Counted from the stretch's first letter, positions 54,362 through 63,805 are shown. The stretch is DNA of 64,000 nucleotides from Pectobacterium polaris (GCF_002307355.1 NZ_CP017481.1:2790001-2854000); one strand, 5' to 3'. Made by a program: numbers and translations. The notes: generated by a model from the letters alone, not told the origin.

Positions 54362-56140
54362 TTAGTGCTTGTGGCGACCGGAGAGGTTCGCTGCGCTCAC
54401 CGCGAGTATCGACAGCACGCCGAGTGCCGCCGCCGGTGCCAGCACGCCCCAGAAGGCACGTTCGATATACGGGATCCCTTCAGCCAGCACGCGTCCCCAT
54501 TCCGGCGTCGGCGGTGAGGCGCCCAGACCTAAAAAGCCGAGCGAGGCCAGCGCCAGCGCGATGCCAGGCAGTTTCAGCATAGCGTGACGGAAAAGCGGGC
54601 CAATCAGCGCGGGCAGAATATAGAACAGGCTGCGCCGTATCGGACCGACGCCGAGAATCGGCAGCATCCGAATATAAGGGCGCGCATTGATTTCGGCGAC
54701 CAGCGCCGCTGTGTGGGCTGCGAGCGGTGCCCAACTGACGGCAATCACGGCAATCGCCGCGCCCGTTGCCGTCGGGCCATTGACCGCAGCAACCAGCAGC
54801 CCCGCAATGACTGGTGGCAGGGCGTTAGTCACTTCAATCGGGCCGGTGAGCAGGCGCGGAAAGAGTCCAACCAACAGGCCAATCGCCAGACAGGCCAGCG
54901 ACACCGCCAGCGCCAACAGACAGGTATTTAACGTACCGTGTGCGACGCGTGCCAGCAAATCACGCCCCATCGCATCCGCGCCAAAAGGCAGCAGGAACGA
55001 CGGCGGTTGCAGGCGCAGAAAGGCAGAAGTATAGGGATCGCGCGGCAGACCAGCCAGCAACAGAAGCGCCAGCAGCAGCACGCAGATAATCGGCAACCAG
55101 ATGGCATGACGAGACGCGGGGCTACCGCTCTCTTCCGGTACGGGCATCGCGCCGCTCCGCAGCGCGCGTCCGAGAATCAGCAGCCGCACACCGCTGGCGG
55201 CGATGCCAGCCAGCGAGGCGATGAGCAAGAGAATCAGCACGCCGATCTGCAAGGCGGGCAGATCCTGCGCAGCCGCTGCCCCCAGCGTTGCACGTCCCAA
55301 ACCGGGAATCGCGAACACTTTTTCGACGGCGATAGCACCGCCAGTTAGCGAGACCAGCACCAGCCCGACTAGCGGCATCACGCTGGGCAACGTGCGTTTC
55401 AGCACGGCCAGTGCGATATGACGACGGTTCACGCCCGCCACGCTCCAGGTAGTGAGCCAGTTTTCGCTAAAGGTAGCGGAGAGTGCATCGGCAATAATCC
55501 GGCCAAGGTAACCGCCAGCAGGAATACCGAGCGCCAGCGACGGCAGCACCGCGTAGTGCAAGCCCAGCCAGCCATAGGGTGGGAACCACTGTAGCCAGAC
55601 GGCACCGACGATTAGCAGAAACGACGCCAGTAGGAATTCGGGCAGTGCGGTAAACAAGGCGGCGAACAAACCGCCTGAACGATGAACCTGACCGCGCAAT
55701 CCCTGCCGAAAGGTAGGGGCGCACAGCACGGCAGCCAGCGTGAAGGCCACCAGCGCCGAGGACGCCATTAGCGTGAGCGAGACGCCCGCCGCTTGCAACA
55801 TCCCCGGAAGGACCGGCCGACCAGAAACCCAGGAGTTGCCTGCATCGCCGTGCAACAGGCCAGTCAGCCAGTTCAACAGCAATTGCAGCGGGCCTTGATC
55901 CAGCCCCAGAGAGTGACGAATCGCGTTTAGCGTTTCTGCCGTCGCTTCCTGCTCGCCGGAACGGGCGCGTAGCAGCGCCAGCGCCGGATCCTGGCCGGAT
56001 AACCACGGCAGCATACCAATCAGCACCACAATCCCCGCCAGCGTCAGCAGCCGCGAAAACAGCGGGATCAGCACGCCGTATCGCGGGCGTTGCGTCTGGT
56101 TGATGGTTGCACAGGTGCGGCAATACAGCGATTCGCTCAT
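54362..56140 (-). CDS. Opp/Dpp-type ABC permease, natural DppB-DppC fusion
   Basis: A 592-aa protein holding both permease domains that are normally separate. The DppB-like half (about 1-325) contains RHSLGLDQGPLQLLLNWLTGLLHGD and the coupling loop VNRRHIALAVLKRTLPSVMPLV. The DppC-like half (about 335-592) contains PFGADAMGRDLLARVAHG and SLGFLGLGASPPTPEWGRVL. Nothing at the junction suggests a sequencing error; the linker (RALRSGAMPVPEESGSPAS) is long and hydrophilic. It is the last gene of the operon with two ATPases, an MFS exporter and a lipoprotein binding protein. It probably imports a metal-ligand complex or peptide. Confidence 0.88.
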   Translation of the reverse strand: MSESLYCRTCATINQTQRPRYGVLIPLFSRLLTLAGIVVLIGMLPWLSGQDPALALLRARSGEQEATAETLNAIRHSLGLDQGPLQLLLNWLTGLLHGDAGNSWVSGRPVLPGMLQAAGVSLTLMASSALVAFTLAAVLCAPTFRQGLRGQVHRSGGLFAALFTALPEFLLASFLLIVGAVWLQWFPPYGWLGLHYAVLPSLALGIPAGGYLGRIIADALSATFSENWLTTWSVAGVNRRHIALAVLKRTLPSVMPLVGLVLVSLTGGAIAVEKVFAIPGLGRATLGAAAAQDLPALQIGVLILLLIASLAGIAASGVRLLILGRALRSGAMPVPEESGSPASRHAIWLPIICVLLLALLLLAGLPRDPYTSAFLRLQPPSFLLPFGADAMGRDLLARVAHGTLNTCLLALAVSLACLAIGLLVGLFPRLLTGPIEVTNALPPVIAGLLVAAVNGPTATGAAIAVIAVSWAPLAAHTAALVAEINARPYIRMLPILGVGPIRRSLFYILPALIGPLFRHAMLKLPGIALALASLGFLGLGASPPTPEWGRVLAEGIPYIERAFWGVLAPAAALGVLSILAVSAANLSGRHKH

Positions 56141-56177
56141 AAACTCGTCATCTTTCTGGTTGCGGGTGCGCTATCTG

Positions 56178-57689
56178 TTACTTTGCGCATATAACAATAT
56201 GCGTGGCTGAGTTAATCAGCGTGCGTTCACGCGGGTCGCGCAGTGCGTCTTTTACCTGTGCGCTTTCACCTTGAATCACGCGCTCATGCAGCATTGGGAT
56301 CGCGGCATCGCTGGCAAGAATTAGGTTTTCTGCCTGCATGATGGCCTGACGGCGAGCTTCGCCAGCAGGAATCGAGGCTGCTTTTTGCAGCGCCTGATCG
56401 ATCTCTGGTCGGCACAGCTGAGCGATATTGAATGACCCTTCGCAGGCGAAGTCGCTGTATAGATAAGCGACCGGATCGCCGGAATCCAGCACCGTCGCGC
56501 GCGATAAGATAAAGGCGTCAAACTTGCCAGCTAGCGCGTCGGACTCGATCTGTGAATATTCACGCACCACCTGCTTTACCGTAAATCCAGCGGCAGTGAG
56601 CTGCTGTGCCAGATAGACCGCCACTTCAGGCAGTTCGGCGCGATCGCTGAAGGTTGCCAGCGTAATGGTGGCACCCGCAGGCTTACTGGCTTTGACTGGG
56701 CTCGCTACTGGCTGACGCAGTTGCGCGGCCCACGGCAGGGCTGGACCTAACAGACCCTGCGCGATATCGGCGCGCTTCTCATACACGTTATCCACCAGCT
56801 GTTGGCGATTGATCGCATCGCGCACGGCTGCACGCATCGCGGGATCTTGCATCACGCCATGGCGCGTATTCAGATATAGTGTATTGGTGCGCGGCATCGG
56901 AACTTCATGCACCAGCGATTGATCCAGCAACGGTGCCTGAGAAACCGGAATGGCTTCGACAATATCAGCCGTGCCGGTACGTAATGCAGCGGCACGCGCC
57001 GCGCCGTCGGACACAAAGCTGACGTCGATACCGCTGGCCTGTGCTTTCTCACCCCAGTAACCGTCGAATCTATCCAATACCGCGCTGCTGGTGCCGGTGA
57101 CGGTACGCAGAACGAATGGGCCACTTCCGGTGTTGATCGGATTGACGACGCCATTTTTACCGTATGCCGCGGTGGAGAGAATCGCCAACTGTGGGCTGGA
57201 TAAACGCTGTGGCAGCAGCGGATCCGGTTTAGCGGTGGAGACAACGACGGCGTTATCGCCATCGGCTTTCACCGTTAACTGCACGCCGTCCAGAATGCGC
57301 GGTTTGGGGGCGGCGGTGGAGGCCACGGTGAGCGCATTCACTACCGTGGCGGCGTTTAAGGCGGTGTTATCGTGAAAATGGACGTTCGGGCGCAGTTCAA
57401 AACGCCAGGATTTATCATCGATCTGCTGCCATTTTGTCGCTAGCGCAGGCTGGGCTTCGCCGAGTTTGTCGAGTACCACCAGCGTTTCTGCCGTGCTCCA
57501 ACGCGACAGCTTAAAGGCATCATCGCTCAGCGGCGTCAGGCCGGAGCGCGGCGGCTGAAGCATCGCCAGTTTGATTCGACCGTCATGATGCGAGGTGTGA
57601 TTTTCCTCCGGCTCGTTGAAGCAGCCTGAAAGCAGCAGCGTGGCTGATAGCAAGCCAGAAACGGGCCACAGGCGATTACGCATATTCAT
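56178..57689 (-). CDS. Lipoprotein substrate-binding protein, Opp/Dpp/Nik family
   Basis: A 503-aa SBP_bac_5-family protein with a lipoprotein signal (lipobox LSGC), unusual for a Gram-negative periplasmic binding protein. Right after the lipidated Cys is a His-rich stretch (ENHTSHHDG) that could bind metal. The body has family features (WRFELRPNVHFHDNTALNAATVVNAL, NTGSGPFVLRTV, FDGYWG). ATG 57689 is chosen because AAGGA precedes it at seven bases; ATG 57707 would overlap the MFS gene. It delivers substrate to the fused permease. Relatives include NikA, DppA and CntA. Confidence 0.87.
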   Translation of the reverse strand: MNMRNRLWPVSGLLSATLLLSGCFNEPEENHTSHHDGRIKLAMLQPPRSGLTPLSDDAFKLSRWSTAETLVVLDKLGEAQPALATKWQQIDDKSWRFELRPNVHFHDNTALNAATVVNALTVASTAAPKPRILDGVQLTVKADGDNAVVVSTAKPDPLLPQRLSSPQLAILSTAAYGKNGVVNPINTGSGPFVLRTVTGTSSAVLDRFDGYWGEKAQASGIDVSFVSDGAARAAALRTGTADIVEAIPVSQAPLLDQSLVHEVPMPRTNTLYLNTRHGVMQDPAMRAAVRDAINRQQLVDNVYEKRADIAQGLLGPALPWAAQLRQPVASPVKASKPAGATITLATFSDRAELPEVAVYLAQQLTAAGFTVKQVVREYSQIESDALAGKFDAFILSRATVLDSGDPVAYLYSDFACEGSFNIAQLCRPEIDQALQKAASIPAGEARRQAIMQAENLILASDAAIPMLHERVIQGESAQVKDALRDPRERTLINSATHIVICAK

Positions 57690-57699
57690 CAATCTGTCC

Positions 57700-58947
57700 T
57701 TATTCATTCACGGTTGAAGCGGATTTAAACGGGCGGCAGATGACCATCATCGCCAGCGAACTGCACAACGGCACGGCGGCGAGCAGCACCCACGGAATGG
57801 CGGCCTGTGGCGACGGCGTCAGCGCGCGGTCAAGCTGGCTGCCGAGTACAAAGTTGCCGACGAGAACGGCGATGCCGCCCATCGACGCCAGCGCGCCATA
57901 GTGCGCACCCAAATTCTGGTTGTTGGCAAAGCGCGGAATAAGGTCCATCCCGACAGGAACGATCAGCATCTGCCCCAGCGTCAGCAGGGTAATCAGCGAG
58001 ATAGCGGGAAGCAGGCGCTGCCACCCGTCAGGCGGCGTGCTGGAGGCAAACAGCGCGACGCTAAAGAATGACGCGGCCAGCAGCGCGAAACCCAATGGCA
58101 GCATGCGCGCCGCGCCAACCCGGCGGGCGAAACGTGCCAACGGGAGCTGTAATCCAATTACCAGCAGAGAAGCGAGGACAAACAGCGGACCGAGATCTTT
58201 CTCGCTGCTGCCGGAGCGATGTAGTTCAACCGGCAGTGCCAGATAGAGCTGGTTGTAGCTGAACAGGTAAGCGCTGTAGGCGATGATGAACGCGACAAAG
58301 CGGCGCTGGCGGAAGGTTTCCCACCACGGAGCAATCTGTAATTCGCCCCGATTGCGCTGCGTTGGCGGCAGGTTGAAAAACAGAATGATGAGTGCAATCA
58401 CAAACACGCCCGCACCGGCTAGCGCCACGCGCTGGAATCCGTATCCCGCCAGCACCGAACCGAGTAACGGCCCCAGCACTGCGCCTAACTCGCCGCAAAT
58501 GGCAAACAGGGCGAACCACTCGGAGCGGCTACGTTTTCCCTCTTTTTCACTTTGCGTACCGGCCTGTGCCATCAGCGCTTCAATGGCGGGAGAGAACAGG
58601 GCACCGCCGACACCGGTTAGACAGGCACCGAGGATGATCGGCCACAGCGAGTCGCCTAATGCCAGCAGGAGATAGCCGCTGATACGCACAACGCAGCCGC
58701 ACAGGATGGTCACGCGTGCACCGAAGCGGTCAGCCAGCGCACCGCCGACTAAAAACATGCCCTGCTGAGAAAAGGTGCGTAAACCAATCACCAGCCCGAT
58801 GGCCCAGCCGGAAAGCAGCATGTCGTCGCGCAGGAAAATTGCCAGAAACGGCACGACGGCATAAAAGCCAATGTTGAAAACAAGCTGGCTACCCAGAAGC
58901 AACGGGGGATAAGGCCGTGGGGCGTGGTTGGCGGTAAGGTCTGACAT
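57700..58947 (-). CDS. MFS exporter (MdtH/CntE-like)
   Basis: A 415-aa MFS protein with twelve hydrophobic segments and the motif-A loop GGALADRFGARVTIL after helix 2. It is placed inside an ABC importer operon, as cntE (metallophore exporter) is in Staphylococcus cnt. That suggests it exports the ligand which the ABC transporter re-imports with metal, or an alternative drug-like substrate. It is 83 bp after the second ATPase gene and 10 bp before the lipoprotein start. Family certain; ligand inferred. Confidence 0.85.
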   Translation of the reverse strand: MSDLTANHAPRPYPPLLLGSQLVFNIGFYAVVPFLAIFLRDDMLLSGWAIGLVIGLRTFSQQGMFLVGGALADRFGARVTILCGCVVRISGYLLLALGDSLWPIILGACLTGVGGALFSPAIEALMAQAGTQSEKEGKRSRSEWFALFAICGELGAVLGPLLGSVLAGYGFQRVALAGAGVFVIALIILFFNLPPTQRNRGELQIAPWWETFRQRRFVAFIIAYSAYLFSYNQLYLALPVELHRSGSSEKDLGPLFVLASLLVIGLQLPLARFARRVGAARMLPLGFALLAASFFSVALFASSTPPDGWQRLLPAISLITLLTLGQMLIVPVGMDLIPRFANNQNLGAHYGALASMGGIAVLVGNFVLGSQLDRALTPSPQAAIPWVLLAAVPLCSSLAMMVICRPFKSASTVNE

Positions 58948-59030
58948 GTCATGATCCGTTATAAAAAGCCCGTGACGGGGAATGTGTTATTGATGCGATA
59001 TTTTATGGTAAAAAGCGCGTTTTCAGCGAG

Positions 59031-59867
59031 CTAATAGCCTGACGTCGATAGCGCGGGTACGGCCTGCAACAGATGGGCTGTGTGTGCCTGCTGCGGCGAA
59101 GCCAGCACCTCTGCGGTGGGGCGATCTTCAATAATGCGTCCGCCGTCCATGACCAGCATTCTGTCGCACAGCCCGGCGAGCATGGAAATGTCGTGCGAGA
59201 CCATCAGCAAGCCCATGTTGTTTTGTTCGGTGACCTGTTGAAGCAGGGCTTTAATCTGTTCGCGCAGCGGCAAATCCAGACCGCTGACAGGCTCGTCCGC
59301 CAATAAAAACTCGGGTCGAACAATCAACGCTCGCGCCAGCGCAACGCGCTGTGCCTGTCCTCCGGAAAGCTGTCCGGCGACCTTATCCAGAAGCGTGACG
59401 CTCAGTCCTACCTGATCCATGACTTCGCTCAGTCGGGCAGAACGATTTCTATCAGCGTGACGGATCTCATCAGGGCGGAGTCGCTTCAGCGGCTCGATGA
59501 GGAGATCGGCGACGCGCTGACGTGGCGCGAGCGAGCCTGCCGGATCCTGCGGAATGTACTGAACGCGGCGGCGATACCAGAGCAGCGAACGCACCGAACC
59601 GGGCTTAATCACGTTGCCGTCGCAGTACACCGCGCCACTCTCCGGCGCTTCAAGCGCGAGCAGGGTTTTTAGCAGCGTGGATTTGCCACAGCCTGATGCA
59701 CCAACCAGCCCGACGCGTTCGTGCTGTTGCAGGTTCAGCGACAGGTCGTGAAAAATCGCACTGACGGGATCGGCCTTTTGCCACGGCAAACGTGACGTCT
59801 GGCGATAACGGCTGACGTGCTCAAGACTTAAAAACGGTGAGGGAACCGCATGCAGGTGATGGTTCAT
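59031..59867 (-). CDS. Opp/Dpp-type ABC ATPase, DppF/CntF position
   Basis: A 278-aa ATPase with Walker A GASGCGKST, the family YIPQDPAGSLAPRQ motif after the Q-loop, signature LSGGQAQRV, Walker B FLLADEPVSGLD and H-loop MVSHDIS. The start overlaps the first ATPase stop by 4 nt (ATGA). It works as a heterodimer with 59864-60706. Confidence 0.92.
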   Translation of the reverse strand: MNHHLHAVPSPFLSLEHVSRYRQTSRLPWQKADPVSAIFHDLSLNLQQHERVGLVGASGCGKSTLLKTLLALEAPESGAVYCDGNVIKPGSVRSLLWYRRRVQYIPQDPAGSLAPRQRVADLLIEPLKRLRPDEIRHADRNRSARLSEVMDQVGLSVTLLDKVAGQLSGGQAQRVALARALIVRPEFLLADEPVSGLDLPLREQIKALLQQVTEQNNMGLLMVSHDISMLAGLCDRMLVMDGGRIIEDRPTAEVLASPQQAHTAHLLQAVPALSTSGY

Positions 59868-60706
59868 CCGGCGAGTGCTCCGGCAACGCGTGAAGGCAGT
59901 TCCTTCGTCGTCAGTAACACACTGTCAGATAAAAGCGTGTCAGCGCGACGAGCAGCAGCAACCAGACTGCGGGTATACGGCTGCTGTGGTGCATTCAGTA
60001 GTTGCTGCATACTGCCAGATTCAATGACTCGCCCGTTTTCCATCACTAGGCCACGTTGGCAGAGCTGGGCGGCAACGGCGATATCATGCGTAATAAACAG
60101 CAGGGCGGGAGCATCTGGCTGCACGCTACGTTCCTGTAAGACCTGCAATACCTGCTGCTGGGTCATGACATCAAGCGCGGTTGTGGGTTCGTCGGCCACC
60201 AGCAGGCGCGTCTTGCCGAGCAGCGCAAGGGTAATACAAATGCGCTGGCGCTGACCGCCGGATAATTCGGCAGGATAGCGTTGCAGCAGGTTGGGAATAT
60301 CATCCAGTTTCATAGCAGCCAGAAGGGCAGAAAGCTCAGCGGAAGAGGTGGTTTTCAACGCCAGAGACAGCTGTTTTCCCAACGGCATGAGGGGATTGAG
60401 CGCCGTTGCGGAGTCCTGGAATACAGCGGATACCCGGCTAACAGGTGGGCGTGCCAGCGCTTTCAGCTGACTGACCTCTTCGCTATTCACTCGAATACTG
60501 CCGCTAACCTGGCAGCCCGGCGGCGGTGTGCCGATTACTGCTTTAGCGGTGAGGGATTTGCCTGAACCGGATGCGCCGAGTAAACAGACACGTTCACCCG
60601 CAAACAGCGTAAAGCTGATATCACTGACTTTGGTTTCACCACCAATAGACAGGCTCAGATTCTCTACCTGAAGAATGGCGTCTGTGTGTCTGTTCCAGTT
60701 GATCAT
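59864..60706 (-). CDS. Opp/Dpp-type ABC ATPase, DppD/CntD position
   Basis: A 280-aa ATPase, first gene of the operon. Walker A is GASGSGKSL, signature LSGGQRQRI, Walker B LLVADEPTTALD and H-loop FITHDIA. The Q-loop AVFQDSATALNPLMPLGKQL is the Opp/Dpp type. It has a Zur-like operator 28-51 bp upstream. ATG 60706 has ATTATC rather than a strong ribosome site before it. GATCATGGATAATG upstream leaves the start fairly constrained. Confidence 0.9.
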   Translation of the reverse strand: MINWNRHTDAILQVENLSLSIGGETKVSDISFTLFAGERVCLLGASGSGKSLTAKAVIGTPPPGCQVSGSIRVNSEEVSQLKALARPPVSRVSAVFQDSATALNPLMPLGKQLSLALKTTSSAELSALLAAMKLDDIPNLLQRYPAELSGGQRQRICITLALLGKTRLLVADEPTTALDVMTQQQVLQVLQERSVQPDAPALLFITHDIAVAAQLCQRGLVMENGRVIESGSMQQLLNAPQQPYTRSLVAAARRADTLLSDSVLLTTKELPSRVAGALAG

Positions 60707-60733
60707 GGATAATGTATAGGGTCAGTGTAAATC

Positions 60734-60757
60734 GATATGTAATAACATAACAAAATA
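60734..60757. promoter_or_regulatory. Zur-like operator of the metal/peptide transport operon
   Basis: On the minus strand TGTTATGTTATTACAT fits the Zur core TGTTAT-N-N-TAT-N-ACAT, and over 22 positions it matches the enterobacterial znu-type consensus (AAATGTTATAATATAACATTTC) at 15. It lies 28-51 bp before ATG 60706, a repressor position. Not confirmed by alignment. Confidence 0.5.
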
Positions 60758-60889
60758 CAACAAGGTGATGCAAAGGAAATGTGATCCAGAACGTATAAAT
60801 TGGCGCATCAACGCGCTCTTAGTCGACCGCGTCGATGGTGAGACAGGGAGGGGAGAATAATCGCAGGGAAGCGCGACTATCTTTAGAGC

Positions 60890-61822
60890 CTAGTCATTCG
60901 GTGAATCAACCAGCTGTGCCAGTTCCGCCGCGCTCAACTGAGTAATCTGACAAACCTGAGCAGGTTCCATGCCGCTAAGCAGAAGCTGATGAGCAATGTT
61001 TCGAGCACTGGCTTTCATACCTTGTGCCATACCATGCTGTATCCCCTGCTGCATGCCATACTTGATGCCTTTTTCAAACCCGATTTTCTCAAGCTGCTGT
61101 GCGATAGTCATGATCGCCTCCCGATCCGTTGACAGAGACTGTGCGACGGCCTCAATAAACTCTGCTGGCATTGAGGTGTTGCCGCTCCGCGCGATGTAAA
61201 ACAGTATCGCTCTTTTTTGCGGCAGCGGTACCTGCCAGCGCTCAAATAATAGCCCGATATCCTGCGCCAGTTCCAGCATATCTCGCGTGCGGATGTGTTT
61301 TTGTACCAGTTCCAACAGCGCCACGCGGCGATGCGTCTTGATATCCTCATCCGGTATCACCGTGAGGTCAACCAAAGGAAAGGAGGCGTTGTAGAGTTTC
61401 TCAGCCTGAATAGCGTCAGCAAAACCATCGAGCCAGCGCAGCGTATAGGGATAAGGGCTACGCTGGCCGTGATAAAACAGCAAAGGAACGACGAGCGGCA
61501 ATGTATCGTGGCCTTGAGAGAGATGTTGCTGCATGGCCGCCAGCGCGTAGCGCAGCAGGCGAAATGGCATCAGCTTTTCTGGGCGACTCTGATGCTCAAT
61601 CACACAATAGATATAACCTTGCCCTGCGGTGGTCTGAATTGAGTACAGCATATCCGATATTCTTGCGCGTAATTCCTCGTCAACAAAAGAGGCCGATTGC
61701 AGTTGTAGCGAGCTGAAATCGCAGATAGTCCTGATTTCTTCTGGCAGATGGATGGCGAAGAAATCCTTTGCGACGGCTGGATCGCTGAGAAACTGTTTAA
61801 AAATCGCATCATGCGCGGCCAT
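60890..61822 (-). CDS. Rpn-family recombination-promoting nuclease/putative transposase
   Basis: A 310-aa protein of the Rpn/YhgA family (PD-(D/E)XK fold): MAAHDAIFKQFLSDPAVAKDFFAIHLPEEI at the start, DMLYSIQTTAGQGYIYCVIEHQS as the nuclease core (Asp57, then Glu-x-Gln), and LPLVVPLLFYHGQ. The C-terminal region has a GM-repeat (GIKYGMQQGIQHGMAQGMKA) typical of the family. These proteins cut DNA and promote RecA-independent recombination; many are orphan and copy-variable. No inverted repeats around it suggest a mobile unit. Confidence 0.85.
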   Translation of the reverse strand: MAAHDAIFKQFLSDPAVAKDFFAIHLPEEIRTICDFSSLQLQSASFVDEELRARISDMLYSIQTTAGQGYIYCVIEHQSRPEKLMPFRLLRYALAAMQQHLSQGHDTLPLVVPLLFYHGQRSPYPYTLRWLDGFADAIQAEKLYNASFPLVDLTVIPDEDIKTHRRVALLELVQKHIRTRDMLELAQDIGLLFERWQVPLPQKRAILFYIARSGNTSMPAEFIEAVAQSLSTDREAIMTIAQQLEKIGFEKGIKYGMQQGIQHGMAQGMKASARNIAHQLLLSGMEPAQVCQITQLSAAELAQLVDSPND

Positions 61823-61953
61823 GCTGTTTTTCCGTCCCTGAATAATCTGTAGGCAATGGTAAAAGAAGCAGATATGTGCAGGGAAGAAGCGCGGAGGACG
61901 ACTGCGTCGGTATGGAAGGATGTACGCAAGAAAAGTGAGAAATGAAAGTAACG

Positions 61954-61982
61954 ACGCGATCTCACCGGGAGCGAGATCGCGT
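61954..61982 (-). terminator. Hairpin downstream of the arylsulfotransferase-like gene
   Basis: ACGCGATCTC (61954-61963) pairs with GAGATCGCGT (61973-61982), loop 9 nt, 14 bp past the gene's stop. The minus-strand tail (CGTTACTTTCATTT) is only moderately T-rich. Confidence 0.6.
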
Positions 61983-61995
61983 TAAGGTGTGAGGT

Positions 61996-63789
61996 TTAGA
62001 TCTGCTGTGCGGCCAGCCACTGGCGCAGGCGTTCGGGCTGCTGTGCGCCGCTCAGGCGAGCCTGTTCTTCACCATTGACGAGCCATAGCAGGGTCGGTAG
62101 CGTCCTGACCGCCAATTGCTCCGCTAGCGCAATGTGATGATCGGCGTCCAGATAATTACTGGGTAGTTGTCGGTATTCCTCATTACCCAGAATCGCTTCT
62201 AACTGGCGGTAGAGGCTTTTGCAGTGGACGCAGCGTTCAGCGCCGACCAACAGCAGCTGTGGATCAGGTTGGGTTGCCAGCTCAGGCCAGTCGTCGGCGG
62301 TCAGCGGAGCAAAACGCTCGCGGTCGACGGCAAAGAGCTTCGGACTGCGCTTGAGGTCTTCACTGTCGGTCGCGACGCACAGGGCATCGCCGCCCTTTTT
62401 GTAGGGGCGTGTGCCGTCGATGCGAACCACGCTGGCGAAGCCGGGAGCGGCGGCACCGGGTTGACGTAGCTGGGTGTTGTCGGGGGCGAGCACCGGAGTT
62501 TCCTTTGGGCGCGGTAGCTGTGGCACCCACTCGTAGGGCACGCGGTAGGCGCGGTACAGCATGTTGGTATTCACCGTCTTGCCCCAGTAGGGGGAAATAA
62601 ACTCCCAGACAATTTCGTGATCGACGGTCACTTCAAACAGTCGACCATTGGCCCCTTCGTTAATCAGCGTATTGCCGTTCGGCAGACGTTGGATATTGCT
62701 GATGTACGGGCTGTAAAAACGGAAGGCGTCGGTCGGGTGCGGGATGCCCGCTTCGTACGGTGAATAGCGCCAGACAATATCCAGCGTTATCGGGTTGATT
62801 TCCAGCACGCGGGAATAGTCACGCCAGGCGTTTTTCACGCCGTCAGCCGATGCCGGGTTGGGCGCGCCGTAGCCTGCCCAACCGCCGTTATCAAACACCA
62901 GAATATTGCCCGCGCCCGGCAAGCCGGCAGGGATCATATGCGCGTGATGCTGGCCGATAATCCAGCCAATGTGTTTGAGTTCCGGTGTGTTGTAATTCGG
63001 ACCAAGCTGCCAGACGATATTGCCGCTCTGCTTGTCGATGATGGCGATGATGTTGGATTCGCGCGCGTCCCAGATGATGTTATCCGGGTGGAAACGGGTA
63101 TCGCCCTGATCGAACCACGGATTGGGGCCGAGTGCCGACATTGAGTTGATATGCATCCAGTCGCCCATCCCGCCGCCGCTTTTGCGCAGGTTAGGGTTGT
63201 TGTACAGCGCGGTTTTCGCGTCGTCATCAAAGCCCAGCTCATCGAAATGGTCGCTGCATCGCCATTCCCACAAAAGATTGCCCTCCCAGTCCACTTCGAT
63301 GATGGTGTCGTCGAGCAGCAGTTTGTCGCTAATGCGTTCATTGTGCAGGTTGGTATGCGCCAGCAATAGCGTGTTGCCGCCAATCGACTGAGGTTCCTGC
63401 CCCGGTGCGTAATAGCCTACCGGATTACCGCTGCGCTGGTAGTCATGATGGACGCGCGCCATCCATTCTGGCGGAAGGTCAGGATCGGTAATGTGCTCAT
63501 AGCCGTTGAATTTCCACACGACGTTGCCGTCCCAGTCCACCTGAATCAGATCGACCATGTCCTGCATGCCGTAGCGCGAGTCGCGTTCGCCGCTGTGCCC
63601 GAGGATGTAACCGCCGGGCAGGATTTTGTTGGGGAAGCCGTGCAGGCCTTCCCACAGGCGCAGTTCGGTGCCGTTCATATCCACCAGTACCGCGCCACGT
63701 TCCAGCGCCTGAAAGACGGTGTAGCCGCCCCAGGCTTTTTCCGGGTTGTAAATCGTTGTGCCGGTCGGGTAGACGGAAGGGTGTCCCAT
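61996..63789 (-). CDS. Arylsulfotransferase (ASST)-like protein fused to a thioredoxin-like domain
   Basis: A 597-aa protein. The first about 480 residues form an ASST-type beta-propeller (VQVDWDGNVVWKF-like blades, HHDYQRSGNPVGYY, GWIIGQHHAHMIPAGLPGAGNILVFDNGG). The last about 90 residues look like a thioredoxin fold with CVHC (520-523) and a TLPT cis-Pro loop. There is no signal peptide, whereas AssT of E. coli CFT073 is periplasmic. GGAGC precedes ATG 63789. It lies just after a sulfonate/sulfate-ester-type ABC ATPase gene, so a sulfate-ester or organosulfur substrate is likely. The real reaction is not known. Confidence 0.82.
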   Translation of the reverse strand: MGHPSVYPTGTTIYNPEKAWGGYTVFQALERGAVLVDMNGTELRLWEGLHGFPNKILPGGYILGHSGERDSRYGMQDMVDLIQVDWDGNVVWKFNGYEHITDPDLPPEWMARVHHDYQRSGNPVGYYAPGQEPQSIGGNTLLLAHTNLHNERISDKLLLDDTIIEVDWEGNLLWEWRCSDHFDELGFDDDAKTALYNNPNLRKSGGGMGDWMHINSMSALGPNPWFDQGDTRFHPDNIIWDARESNIIAIIDKQSGNIVWQLGPNYNTPELKHIGWIIGQHHAHMIPAGLPGAGNILVFDNGGWAGYGAPNPASADGVKNAWRDYSRVLEINPITLDIVWRYSPYEAGIPHPTDAFRFYSPYISNIQRLPNGNTLINEGANGRLFEVTVDHEIVWEFISPYWGKTVNTNMLYRAYRVPYEWVPQLPRPKETPVLAPDNTQLRQPGAAAPGFASVVRIDGTRPYKKGGDALCVATDSEDLKRSPKLFAVDRERFAPLTADDWPELATQPDPQLLLVGAERCVHCKSLYRQLEAILGNEEYRQLPSNYLDADHHIALAEQLAVRTLPTLLWLVNGEEQARLSGAQQPERLRQWLAAQQI

Positions 63790-63805
63790 AATAGTGCTCC
63801 AGTAT

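Noticed and set aside
60890..61822. Rpn-family gene as part of a mobile element
   Set aside because: No terminal inverted repeats, target duplications or neighbouring transposase; Rpn genes are usually stand-alone.
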